A stretch of 64,000 bases of DNA. Origin: Fructilactobacillus florum DSM 22689 = JCM 16035. Lineage in GTDB: Bacteria; Bacillota; Bacilli; Lactobacillales; Lactobacillaceae. Shown piece by piece: positions 44,438 through 52,854 of this stretch (positions are counted from its first letter, which is position 1; every line of letters starts with the position of its first letter). The notes beneath the pieces were generated by a model. The model was not told the origin of the DNA. It worked only from the letters and a program-made list of their open reading frames with translations, and made no database searches. The position numbers and the translations under genes were made by a program. The DNA lies in contig NZ_AYZI01000008.1 in NCBI RefSeq assembly GCF_001436645.1, forward strand, positions 37,205 to 101,204, read 5' to 3'.

Positions 44438-45550
44438 ATGAATTTATACTCGTATCAATATCTCATCCATAACTTCAGCGCTAGTAATTATCTCTTTATT
44501 GGACTCGTCATCCTCATTGCTACAATCATCAGTTGTACCGCCTTCTTTTATTATCGTAACCGTAATAATCCGCGGTTTAGAAATCTGCTGGTGCTCGTCT
44601 CTCTGATCGGAGCCTTAATCATTGTGATGCAGACCGGTCAGTTTCTCGAACAACAAAATTCTGATACCAAAACCGGACAAACGGTAACGGTTTTAAAAAA
44701 AATTGCGAAAGAAAAACAGGTTCCACTGAACCAAATGTATGCCAGTTCTAATAATCTTAGCGATGGAATGACGATCCAAGCTGGTAATCATTATTTTGTC
44801 TTGCATTTTAATAATGATTTATCTAATTACCGTTTAGAGCCCGTCAAGCTGGTTAGTTCACCAAAACATATCAATAAAAGTAGTTTTAGTCTGACCAGCA
44901 TTATTGATAATAACAATGACTATGGCACGGTCGCACTCAAATTTATTGTCGGCTTCATCATGATCGTCTTACAAATCAACCTCTCTGGAAAGGGAAATTT
45001 GGCGCCCTCTAATGCGGTTGATCAGCTCCAAAACTACATTCTTGGGGGGATCATTGGCGGAGTTATCTATAATCCCCAAATTACCGTAATGCAGTTTGCA
45101 GTCATCTTACTAATCTGGGCCGTGATTGTTTTTACCGCTAAGTTTTTAACTGGTCAAAGTAATCTACTCAATCGTTTCATTAACGGTAATCCACAAGTCT
45201 TGATTGATAACGGACAAGTTAACGTAACTCGGTCATTACAAAGTGGTATCAATGCCAATGAGCTAGCTTTTAAATTAAGAACTCATGGAATTACCAGTGT
45301 TAAAGATGTTAAAAATGCTACCTTAGAGCAAAATGGTCAGTTAACCGTTACCACCTATGATGATGAATCCGTTAACTATCCGATTATCACCGATGGTCAA
45401 ATTAACAAGGCTGTCTTAGACCATCAAAAACTTACAGAAACCCAACTAGAGGAAATGTTGGCTCAACATCACACTCGTTTAGAAGACATCTATATGGCAC
45501 AATTTGTAAATCAAAAATTAGAGATTGTGCCATATCCCACAAAGAAATAA
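44438..45550 (+). CDS. DUF3290-DUF421 fusion membrane protein
   Basis: A 370-aa protein. Residues 1-140 look like DUF3290: two helices (about 18-38, 47-65) and a beta-rich extracytoplasmic part with FLEQQNSDTKTGQTVTVLKK. Residues about 150-365 look like DUF421 (YetF/YcaP): three helices then a soluble domain with NPQVLIDNGQVN, LAFKLRTHGI and ITDGQIN. In lactobacilli these are usually adjacent separate genes; here they form one frame with no stop between. AAGGTGG precedes the ATG. DUF421 proteins are membrane proteins of unknown role, some linked to stress. The Per-like site in the promoter suggests peroxide or metal control. Confidence 0.8.
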   Translation: MNLYSYQYLIHNFSASNYLFIGLVILIATIISCTAFFYYRNRNNPRFRNLLVLVSLIGALIIVMQTGQFLEQQNSDTKTGQTVTVLKKIAKEKQVPLNQMYASSNNLSDGMTIQAGNHYFVLHFNNDLSNYRLEPVKLVSSPKHINKSSFSLTSIIDNNNDYGTVALKFIVGFIMIVLQINLSGKGNLAPSNAVDQLQNYILGGIIGGVIYNPQITVMQFAVILLIWAVIVFTAKFLTGQSNLLNRFINGNPQVLIDNGQVNVTRSLQSGINANELAFKLRTHGITSVKDVKNATLEQNGQLTVTTYDDESVNYPIITDGQINKAVLDHQKLTETQLEEMLAQHHTRLEDIYMAQFVNQKLEIVPYPTKK

Positions 45551-45576
45551 ATCTAAATAACTCTGAAAGATCAACG

Positions 45577-45619
45577 TCTCAAACCAAGATGATAATTGTT
45601 TGGTTTGAGATTTTTTTAA
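45577..45619 (+). terminator. Terminator of the DUF3290-DUF421 gene
   Basis: TCTCAAACCAA / TTGGTTTGAGA perfect 11-bp stem and T run. Confidence 0.88.
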
Positions 45620-45664
45620 TTTGTTACTAAATTAACTTTACTTTTCGAGTAAGATGGTCTAGAA

Positions 45665-45695
45665 TATAATTGATATAAATTTATAAATATTATAA
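45665..45695 (+). promoter_or_regulatory. -10 box and Per-box-like site of the VIT gene pair
   Basis: TATAAT at 45665-45670 is followed at 45681-45695 by TTATAAATATTATAA, matching the Per box at 13 of 14 fixed positions. It lies just downstream of the expected transcription start and directly before the ribosome site AAAGGAG, a typical roadblock position. Confidence 0.55.
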
Positions 45696-45709
45696 AGGAG
45701 TTGTCTTTC

Positions 45710-46402
45710 ATGAGTCAACAACCAAAATTTTCACTGGCCCAAAAAATCAATGTTTTACGGGCCAGTGTCATGGGAGCAAACGACGGTATTCTCTCAATTG
45801 CTGGGATTGTACTCGGGGTGGCTGGTGCTTCCACCAGTGACTGGGCTATTCTCATTTCCGGATTAGCTGGGATGCTAGCTGGAACCGTGTCGATGACTAT
45901 GGGTGAATATGTTTCTGTCAACACCCAAAAAGATTCCGAACGTCAGGCGATCACTCGCGAAAAAAGTCGCCTTAAGCATCACTTTCAAGCGGAGTTTAAA
46001 TTTGTGGAGCAAAAATACCTTGCTACTGGGATTGCTCCTGAGCTGGCTACCCAAGCCACTCATGAAATGATGGATAAGGACCCCTTGTTAACTGCGGTCA
46101 GAGAGCGCTATTCGTTTGATCCCACCAAATTCACCAGTCCCTATGCCGCTGCAATTGCTTCAATGATTTCCTTTCCCTTGGGGTCGCTGCTTCCACTCAT
46201 TTCGATTTTTATTGGTCCATCGCACTGGCACGTTCTCACCACCTTTGTAGCAGTGGTTATTGCGCTAGCTATCACCGGCTACATTGCTGCTATTTTAAGT
46301 CAGGCCAATCGACTCCGGTCACTGTTGCGCAATGTTATTTCTGGATTGATTACGATGTCCGTTGCTTATCTCATTGGACGCTTAGTCGGGATTTTGGCCT
46401 AG
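45710..46402 (+). CDS. VIT1/CCC1-family Fe/Mn transporter, copy 1
   Basis: A 230-aa membrane protein with five hydrophobic helices. RASVMGANDGILSIAGIVLG and GMLAGTVSMTMGEYVSVNTQ are the metal-translocation signatures of VIT1-type carriers; the latter carries the Met, Glu and Tyr that line the channel, and a cytoplasmic charged helical hairpin follows, which in plant VIT1 binds metal. Yeast and plant relatives move Fe2+ and Mn2+ out of the cytosol. ATG at 45710 follows AAGGAG; the frame's earlier TTG is unlikely. A closely related copy follows after nine bases. Both probably export excess iron or manganese. Confidence 0.9.
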   Translation: MSQQPKFSLAQKINVLRASVMGANDGILSIAGIVLGVAGASTSDWAILISGLAGMLAGTVSMTMGEYVSVNTQKDSERQAITREKSRLKHHFQAEFKFVEQKYLATGIAPELATQATHEMMDKDPLLTAVRERYSFDPTKFTSPYAAAIASMISFPLGSLLPLISIFIGPSHWHVLTTFVAVVIALAITGYIAAILSQANRLRSLLRNVISGLITMSVAYLIGRLVGILA

Positions 46403-46411
46403 GAGGAGCTT

Positions 46412-47113
46412 ATGAAATTACCTAATCGTCATCGCAAAACCACCATGGATGAAAAATTAAATGTCCTGCGAGCTGGTGTTCTCGGCTCCAACGATGGAAT
46501 TCTGACCGTGGTGGGAGTACTGTTCTCCGTTGCGGTTGCCAATGCGAATCCATTTACAATTTTTATCGCCGGGCTGTCTGATTTATTGTCGTGTGCTTTC
46601 TCGATGGCTGGTGGCGAATATGCCTCCGTTAGTTCCCAACGGGACACCGAAAAAGCAGCCGTCGCAAAGGAACAACGCTTACTAGAAGTGGATTTTGCAA
46701 GTGAACGTGCCGATGTCATCGCTTACTACCAAGCCCGAGGCATCAGTGAAGCCACGGCAACAGCCATCGCTGATGATCTCCTAAGCAAACGGCCCCTGCA
46801 AACGATGATATCAATCAAATACGATCTTGAGATTGACCGCTACATGAGTCCCTGGAGTGCTGCATTTTCTTCCCTGATTTCGGCCGCCAGTGGAGGCGTC
46901 TTGCCTTTATTAGCGATGACCCTCCTGCCCAGTAATTTAAAATGGGATGGAACCATTCTAGCCGTAATCATAGCTGTTGCCATCACTGGTTTTCTCAGCG
47001 CCAAACTTGGTAATGGGATGGTCAAGATTGCAGTAATTCGGAATGTGTTTGTTGGAATCATTACTATGTTTATCCATTATTTTGTTGGTATTATTTTTGG
47101 ACATTATTTCTAA
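46412..47113 (+). CDS. VIT1/CCC1-family Fe/Mn transporter, copy 2
   Basis: A 233-aa paralogue of the upstream protein with the same five-helix plan: RAGVLGSNDGILTVVGVLFS and LLSCAFSMAGGEYASVSSQR, then the charged hairpin. TAGGAGGAGCTT precedes the ATG. The two differ in many positions, so duplication is old or they form a heterodimer; family members act as dimers. Same transcript as copy 1. Confidence 0.9.
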   Translation: MKLPNRHRKTTMDEKLNVLRAGVLGSNDGILTVVGVLFSVAVANANPFTIFIAGLSDLLSCAFSMAGGEYASVSSQRDTEKAAVAKEQRLLEVDFASERADVIAYYQARGISEATATAIADDLLSKRPLQTMISIKYDLEIDRYMSPWSAAFSSLISAASGGVLPLLAMTLLPSNLKWDGTILAVIIAVAITGFLSAKLGNGMVKIAVIRNVFVGIITMFIHYFVGIIFGHYF

Positions 47114-47214
47114 ATGTAATTAATTTTTACTAAAAATAAACCTGCGGGATCCCTTACTCAGCATTAGCTTGACCACGCTTAAAAGTTTTAAAAATTCCGT
47201 CATATCGGCTTTTT

Positions 47215-47259
47215 CAAGTTGTAACTTGTTTGACAATTCAAACTTGAACTTGTTATGTT
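47215..47259 (+). promoter_or_regulatory. Promoter and AACTTG operator cluster of the betaine ABC operon
   Basis: TTGACA at 47230-47235 and TATGTT at 47254-47259, 18-base spacer. CAAGTT-GT-AACTTG (47215-47228) is a perfect palindrome directly upstream of the -35 box. Two further direct AACTTG copies at 47241-47246 and 47247-47252 lie inside the spacer. This looks like a multi-site operator. Confidence 0.5.
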
Positions 47260-47312
47260 GTTATGGAGGTTTTTTTAATTTGGAGTTACCTCGAATAGAA
47301 AGGAGTAGTTCT

Positions 47313-48530
47313 GTGGCTGAAAAACAAGTCAAAATCAAGGTCGACCATCTTAGTAAGATTTTTGGTCCCCATGTTAATAAAGCACAAGAACTTTTGTCAG
47401 CAGGAAAAAGTAAAGCCGATATTCTAGCTCAAACCAATAGTACGGTAGGGGTTGACAATGCCGACTTTACCATCAATGATAACGAGATTTTCGTCATCAT
47501 GGGGCTTTCCGGATCTGGAAAATCCACAATGTTGCGAATGTTTAATCGACTCATTGAACCTACCTCTGGTACTATCTATGTCGATGACGAAAATATTATG
47601 CAACTAAGCGGTAAGGGCTTACTCGATTTGCGGCGCAAAAAAATGAGCATGGTGTTTCAAAATTTTGCACTTCTGCCTAACCGTACGATTCTTGATAACG
47701 CTGCCTTTGGACTAGAAGTCCAGGGAGTGGCCAAGGAAACGCGTAATCAAAAAGCACATGAATCACTGGAACTAGTCGGCTTAAAGGGCTATGACGATAG
47801 TTATCCCGACGAACTTTCCGGAGGAATGCAACAACGAGTGGGCTTAGCTCGGGCCATTACCAATGATCCTGACATTCTTTTAATGGACGAAGCGTTCTCA
47901 GCACTTGACCCGTTAAACCGGCGCGAGATGCAAAATGAGCTACTGGATCTGCAACACCAATTGCACAAAACGATCATCTTTATCAGTCATGATCTGAACG
48001 AAGCTTTGCGGATTGGGGATCGGATTTTGATGATGCATGACGGTGACGTAGTTCAGGTTGATACTCCTGAAGACCTATTAACCCATCCAAAAAACGATTA
48101 CGTCAAAGCTTTCATTGAAAACGTTGACCGTTCTAAGATTTTGACTGCCGGGAACGTCATGATCAAGCCTAATACCGTTAACATCGAAAAAGACGGTCCT
48201 AAAATGGCGCTCCGTCGCATGAACGACGATCAAATTTCTAGTATCTTTGTGGTCGATAACGACCGGCATTTCTTAGGACTCATCGATGCCGATGATGTTG
48301 ATCAGATGTTAAAAAACAATCAGCGTGATTTACACGATGTTTTAAATACAAACATTCCACGTACTACCGCTGAAAAACCACTTTCTGATTTAATGGCCGA
48401 AATTTCAAAATCACCAGTTCCCTTTGCAGTCTTAGATGATGAAAAACATCTAGAGGGAATCATTCTCAGAAGTCGCGTGTTAGAAGCACTTTCTGGTGAA
48501 CGAGTTGAAGGAGGCAGTGATCATGAATAA
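47313..48530 (+). CDS. opuAA: Glycine betaine/carnitine ABC transporter ATPase
   Basis: A 405-aa ATPase starting GTG with AAAGGAG eight bases upstream (an in-frame start 144 bases earlier lies in promoter sequence). Walker A GLSGSGKST, signature ELSGGMQQRVGLAR and Walker B ILLMDEAFSALDPL are clear. After residue 260 two CBS domains follow (MALRRMNDDQISSIFVVDN, PVPFAVLDDEKHLEGIILR), the ionic-strength sensing part of OpuA-type importers. The permease start overlaps the stop by eight bases, so the three genes form one operon importing compatible solutes. Confidence 0.93.
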   Translation: MAEKQVKIKVDHLSKIFGPHVNKAQELLSAGKSKADILAQTNSTVGVDNADFTINDNEIFVIMGLSGSGKSTMLRMFNRLIEPTSGTIYVDDENIMQLSGKGLLDLRRKKMSMVFQNFALLPNRTILDNAAFGLEVQGVAKETRNQKAHESLELVGLKGYDDSYPDELSGGMQQRVGLARAITNDPDILLMDEAFSALDPLNRREMQNELLDLQHQLHKTIIFISHDLNEALRIGDRILMMHDGDVVQVDTPEDLLTHPKNDYVKAFIENVDRSKILTAGNVMIKPNTVNIEKDGPKMALRRMNDDQISSIFVVDNDRHFLGLIDADDVDQMLKNNQRDLHDVLNTNIPRTTAEKPLSDLMAEISKSPVPFAVLDDEKHLEGIILRSRVLEALSGERVEGGSDHE

Positions 48531-49398
48531 TGCTCTAGTAATTTTAAGTGGCATCCCGGCAATTCCTTTAGCTAAATGGATTAACAGCTTTGTAAACTGG
48601 TTAACCGGCTTTGCTGGATTTTTCAATGCCTTAACTGCCGGGATTGGTGCCATCTTAGATTCGATTCAGTGGATTTTAGATCTTTTCCCAGCCTGGCTCT
48701 TCATTATTATAATTTTAGCCTTGACCTGGTATATCTTGAGGAACAGCAAGCACTGGGGCTTCATGATTTTCGAACTGCTCGGATTGGCACTGATCTGGAA
48801 TCAGGGCTTTTGGCACGATATGACCCAGACCCTCACTTTGGTATTAGCTACTAGTTTGATTATTATTGTCATTGGAGTCCCCCTCGGAATTTGGATGGCC
48901 AAAAGTAACACGGTTAATATGATCGTTAAACCGATCCTTTCCTTTATGCAAACCATGCCAGCCTTTGTGTACCTGATCCCAGCGGTGGCCCTCTTTGGTA
49001 TCGGAATGGTGCCTGGGGTTGTTGCTTCCGTTATCTTTTCTTTGCCACCGATTGTCAGCACCACTTGTTTGGGAATCCAACAGGTTCCGGCAGACTTACA
49101 AGAGGCAGCTGTCGCATTTGGCTGTAATAATTGGCAAAAATTGTATAAAGTTGAACTTCCGATTGCTCGAACCACGATTATCTCTGGAATTAATCAAGGA
49201 ATGATGTTAGCACTATCAATGGTTGTCATTGCTTCCATGATTGGAACGATGGGACTAGGTTCATTAGTTTACTTTGCCGTTGGTCGAAATGATGCCGGCG
49301 CTGGGTTTGCTGCTGGAATCGCCATCGTGATTCTTGCCATTATCTTGGATCGCTTATCAGAAGGTTTGGGTAGTAGCAAACGTCACCAGAACAAATAA
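48523..49398 (+). CDS. opuAB: Betaine ABC transporter permease
   Basis: A 291-aa membrane protein with about seven helices and the ABC coupling motif EAAVAFGCNNWQKLYKVELP. It is an OpuAB/ProW-type permease; unlike lactococcal OpuABC the binding domain is a separate gene. GGAGG before the ATG lies in the end of the ATPase gene. The C-terminal tail SKRHQNK is cytoplasmic. The binding protein starts 12 bases after its stop. Confidence 0.92.
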   Translation: MNNALVILSGIPAIPLAKWINSFVNWLTGFAGFFNALTAGIGAILDSIQWILDLFPAWLFIIIILALTWYILRNSKHWGFMIFELLGLALIWNQGFWHDMTQTLTLVLATSLIIIVIGVPLGIWMAKSNTVNMIVKPILSFMQTMPAFVYLIPAVALFGIGMVPGVVASVIFSLPPIVSTTCLGIQQVPADLQEAAVAFGCNNWQKLYKVELPIARTTIISGINQGMMLALSMVVIASMIGTMGLGSLVYFAVGRNDAGAGFAAGIAIVILAIILDRLSEGLGSSKRHQNK

Positions 49399-49410
49399 GG
49401 AGGTGTCTGC

Positions 49411-50322
49411 ATGCGCAAACGCAAATATTTAAAGACTGTACTCGGTCTCACAACCTTGGGAATACTCACAATAGCTCTGACCGCTTGCAGTATTACTCCA
49501 AAGAAATACGACTCAAAGGCTAAATTGGGTCCTCAGGTGCACACCACCATTACCGGAATTGATGCTGGTGCAGGAATTATGAGCTCAACCCAAAAGGTTA
49601 TCCCCGCATATGGGCTGAAAGAACAAAACTGGCAGTTGCAAACTAGTTCCACTGCCGCCATGTGCAGTCAGCTACAAAAATCAATTAAATATAAACAGCC
49701 GATTGTGGTCACGGCCTGGCAGCCACACTGGATGTTTAAAAAATACCCCATCAAGTTCTTGAAAGACCCCAAAAACATTTACGGAAAAGCTGAAGAAATC
49801 AAAACAGTTTCCCGCAAAGGCTTTGAAAAGGACAATCCAGGCGCTTATAAATTCTTTCAGCAATTTCACTGGAATTCTAATCTAATGGGCGACGTAATGT
49901 ATCAGAATTTCAAGGGGGCTGATCCACAAACAACCGCCAAGCAATTTATCAAAGACCATCCCCAACAGGTTGCTGAATGGACGAAAGGTGTCCCCGATGG
50001 AAATGGCAAAAAAGTCCGGATGACCTACGTAACTTGGGACGATGCAATTGCATCAACTAACGTTACCGCCCAAATTCTGCGTGATAAAGGTTATAACGTC
50101 ACGATTTCTGCCATGGAGGCGCAACCACAGTGGGCTTCGATTGCTCGAGGTTCTGCTGATGTAACTACGTCGGCTTGGCTTCCAACGACTTCTGGTCCCC
50201 TATACCAGAAGTTCAAAAACCAGGTTCAAGTCGTCGCTACCAACTGTCCTGGTGCCAAAGTCGGTTTGGCCGTACCAAAGTATATGAAAAACGTTAACTC
50301 AATTGAAGATTTAAAAAAATAA
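49411..50322 (+). CDS. opuAC: Glycine betaine-binding lipoprotein
   Basis: A 303-aa lipoprotein: signal peptide with lipobox LTAC (Cys 27), then an OpuAC-type domain with DAGAGIMSSTQKVI, aromatic residues in VTAWQPHWMF and ARGSADVTTSAWLP, which form the aromatic cage for quaternary amines in the family. It captures betaine or carnitine for the OpuAA/OpuAB importer. AAGGAGGTG before the ATG. Last gene of the operon; a terminator follows. Confidence 0.93.
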   Translation: MRKRKYLKTVLGLTTLGILTIALTACSITPKKYDSKAKLGPQVHTTITGIDAGAGIMSSTQKVIPAYGLKEQNWQLQTSSTAAMCSQLQKSIKYKQPIVVTAWQPHWMFKKYPIKFLKDPKNIYGKAEEIKTVSRKGFEKDNPGAYKFFQQFHWNSNLMGDVMYQNFKGADPQTTAKQFIKDHPQQVAEWTKGVPDGNGKKVRMTYVTWDDAIASTNVTAQILRDKGYNVTISAMEAQPQWASIARGSADVTTSAWLPTTSGPLYQKFKNQVQVVATNCPGAKVGLAVPKYMKNVNSIEDLKK

Positions 50323-50332
50323 TCTCATTTAT

Positions 50333-50368
50333 AAAACCGTCGCTGTTTCCTTGCGACGGTTTTTTTGA
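50333..50368 (+). terminator. Terminator of the betaine operon
   Basis: AAAACCGTCGC / GCGACGGTTTT stem and T run. Confidence 0.92.
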
Positions 50369-50411
50369 TACCATTTAAACAATTCCGTCAGCTTAGAAAG
50401 GATCTCAACCT

Positions 50412-52331
50412 ATGAAAAAAACCGATTTTCCTATTAATCAAGCACTGCTAAAACAAGATCTCTATCAAGCAGTCAATGGGGCTTGGTTAAAACAAGCCGT
50501 CATTCCAGCGGATCACGCCTCCGTGGGTGGTTTCATGGATCTTGTCGATGACATTGACAAGACCCTGATGCATGATTCAGAAGCATTTCGCACTGGGCAA
50601 ACAACACCGACCACGCCAGAGTTAGCTGAGTATACTAAATTTTACCGGTTAGCAATGGATTTTACTGCAAGAGATCAGGCTGGTGCTACTCCGCTCCGTC
50701 CGTTAATCGACCGCGTTACTCACCTAACTTCTTATGCAGAACTTAATCAGCAACTGAGTGATTGGATTTTAACTGGACTCCCAGCTCCCCTTAGTCTAGA
50801 ACTTGATCCGGATATGAAAAATGCCACCACAATGGCTCTCTATGCCAGTGGACCGGGACTGTTTTTACCTGATAAGACCTACTATCAAAATAACAATCCG
50901 GCTTACGAACAACTCATGCCCATCTTTGCTAAAATGAGTGCCCGCTTGTTAGAACTTACCGGTGTTGCCAGCCACGACGCCCAGGCAATAGTTAAACAGG
51001 CACAAGCGTTTGATGCCAAGGTTGCTAAATGGGTTAAATCAGCTGAAGAAGCGGCTGACTATAGCGATATGTACCATCCTTATACCGCCGAGCAGTTCGC
51101 CCACGCTACTTCTGCCCTAGATTTAAGCGCCCTGTTAAACGCCCTGGTCGACCAAGTTCCAGAAAAAATTATTGTAACTGAACCAGACTTCTTTACGCAT
51201 CTCGATGAATTGTTGCGGCCCGACAACTTTGAAAACCTGAAGGCCTGGTTGCTAGTTAAAACGGTCAACCGCTTCAGTAATTATCTTTCCGAAGAATTTC
51301 GCCAAGTTGGCGGGCAATTTAGCCGTGCACTTGCTGGCAAAAAGACTGCTGTCAAACCTGAAAAAACGGCCTACTATTTAGCAGCCGGAACCTTTGACCA
51401 GGTGGTAGGTGATTACTATGGAAAACGTTACTTTGGTCCACAAGCCAAGGCTGACGTCCACCACATGGTCAAAGCTATGATTGACGTCTATCAGAATCGG
51501 CTCGCCCACAACGAATGGTTGAGTCCAAAAACCAAGCAAATGGCTCAGAAAAAACTGGCAAATCTTGGGATCCAAGTTGGTTATCCTGACCAGTTAGATC
51601 CACTTTATCAGCTCTTCCACGTTGACGAACAACAATCTCTATTAGAAAATACGCTTAATATAATTGCCATTAGCCAACGTGAAAAATTTGCCCAGTGGAA
51701 TCAGCCCGTCCAAAGAACCCGCTGGGAAATGAGTGCTAATACCGTCAACGCTTACTATCATCCTTTCAAAAACATCATTGTTTTCCCTGCAGCGATTCTC
51801 CAAGCGCCCTTTTACAGCCTCGAACAGTCGCCAAGTGCCAATTATGGTGGCATTGGTGCCGTGATTGCCCACGAAATTTCTCATGCGTTTGACAACAATG
51901 GCTCGTTATTTGACGAAACTGGTAATCTACACAATTGGTGGACATCCGCAGATCACGAACATTTCCAACAGCTCGCTGACCGGATGATTAATCAATTTGA
52001 TGGGCTTCCCTTTGCCGACGGAAAAGTGAACGGCAAACTGACAGTCTCTGAAAATATTGCCGATGCCGGCGGTTTGAGCTGTGCAGAAGCTGCTGCCAAA
52101 CAAGCTACCCCGGTTGACTTGACCGAATTCTTTATCAACTGGGCTAGAATCTGGCGAACCAAGGACACCACTGAGTACCAACAACTACTCCTTTCCATCG
52201 ATGTCCATGCTCCCTCACCATTACGAGCTAGCGTCCAGGTCAAAAATCTGACAGATTTTTATACTACCTTCAAAGTTACTCCGACAGACGGAATGTATCT
52301 TGCTCCCGAGGACCGCGTTCAAATCTGGTAA
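50412..52331 (+). CDS. pepO: M13-family metalloendopeptidase PepO
   Basis: A 639-aa zinc endopeptidase of the neprilysin family. No signal peptide, so cytoplasmic as in lactic acid bacteria. VIAHEISHAFDNNGS holds the HExxH zinc site, the third ligand Glu is in LTVSENIADAGGLS, and NAYYHPFKNIIVFPAAILQ is the substrate-strand motif. It cuts oligopeptides of about 5 to 35 residues. AAAGGA precedes the ATG. Single gene between two terminators. Confidence 0.95.
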   Translation: MKKTDFPINQALLKQDLYQAVNGAWLKQAVIPADHASVGGFMDLVDDIDKTLMHDSEAFRTGQTTPTTPELAEYTKFYRLAMDFTARDQAGATPLRPLIDRVTHLTSYAELNQQLSDWILTGLPAPLSLELDPDMKNATTMALYASGPGLFLPDKTYYQNNNPAYEQLMPIFAKMSARLLELTGVASHDAQAIVKQAQAFDAKVAKWVKSAEEAADYSDMYHPYTAEQFAHATSALDLSALLNALVDQVPEKIIVTEPDFFTHLDELLRPDNFENLKAWLLVKTVNRFSNYLSEEFRQVGGQFSRALAGKKTAVKPEKTAYYLAAGTFDQVVGDYYGKRYFGPQAKADVHHMVKAMIDVYQNRLAHNEWLSPKTKQMAQKKLANLGIQVGYPDQLDPLYQLFHVDEQQSLLENTLNIIAISQREKFAQWNQPVQRTRWEMSANTVNAYYHPFKNIIVFPAAILQAPFYSLEQSPSANYGGIGAVIAHEISHAFDNNGSLFDETGNLHNWWTSADHEHFQQLADRMINQFDGLPFADGKVNGKLTVSENIADAGGLSCAEAAAKQATPVDLTEFFINWARIWRTKDTTEYQQLLLSIDVHAPSPLRASVQVKNLTDFYTTFKVTPTDGMYLAPEDRVQIW

Positions 52332-52349
52332 TGTATTATTTCCATAGTG

Positions 52350-52392
52350 AAAGCACCCCCAAAATTAATTTTGGAGGTGCTTTTCTTTTTTA
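52350..52392 (+). terminator. Terminator of pepO
   Basis: AAGCACCCCCAAAA / TTTTGGAGGTGCTT hairpin followed by a T run. Confidence 0.85.
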
Positions 52393-52396
52393 GTAT

Positions 52397-52413
52397 GTTA
52401 AAATTATTTTAAC
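52397..52413. promoter_or_regulatory. 17-bp palindrome upstream of the 138-aa gene
   Basis: GTTAAAAT-T-ATTTTAAC is a perfect palindrome 24 bases before the gene's ATG. Candidate operator; AT-rich, so chance cannot be excluded. Confidence 0.3.
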
Positions 52414-52437
52414 TTAATTACGGATCGGAGTTTTCAG

Positions 52438-52854
52438 ATGAATAAAGCAATGAAAAACCATTATGAAATTTGGTTATTATTTTTTTATGTTTTAATCGTG
52501 ATTGCAATCTTTGGTGGCATCAATTTAAAAAAACACTATGACAAAGTGCAAAAAGCAGAGCAGCAAAGAGTTGCCTTGGTTAAAAAAACACAAAAAGCAA
52601 TTGTTAAAGATTTTGCTAGTCAGTATGCAGGGGTTAAAACGATTAAATTTGATAAGTATTTTATCTTGCCGATGGGAACAGTTGAATTACCAATAGTAGT
52701 TAATGGTTATACTGATCATGAACATCGGATTTCCTATACTATAGACGACGATGGCTCCGTTGAAATGTCAGATTACAGCACCATCCCAGTTAAAAAGGGA
52801 AAGACAAAAGTTGATGATATTAAAGTCACATACAACACTAATGAAGGGAATTAG
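52438..52854 (+). CDS. Membrane-anchored protein, 138 aa, next to the decayed lipase-like gene
   Basis: A 138-aa protein with one N-terminal helix (IWLLFFYVLIVIAIFGGINL), a Lys/Gln-rich stretch and an extracytoplasmic C-terminal beta domain (VELPIVVNGYTDHEHRISYT). AT-rich like the following pseudogene. The stop overlaps the GTG start of that pseudogene (TAGTG), so the two were translationally coupled. An accessory or immunity role for the lipase-like protein is a guess. GGAG is eight bases before the ATG. Confidence 0.6.
   Translation: MNKAMKNHYEIWLLFFYVLIVIAIFGGINLKKHYDKVQKAEQQRVALVKKTQKAIVKDFASQYAGVKTIKFDKYFILPMGTVELPIVVNGYTDHEHRISYTIDDDGSVEMSDYSTIPVKKGKTKVDDIKVTYNTNEGN

Noticed and set aside
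47169..47312. 48-residue N-terminal extension of the betaine ATPase
   Set aside because: The region contains promoter and operator-like sequence, and GTG at 47313 has the ribosome site and gives the normal N-terminus.
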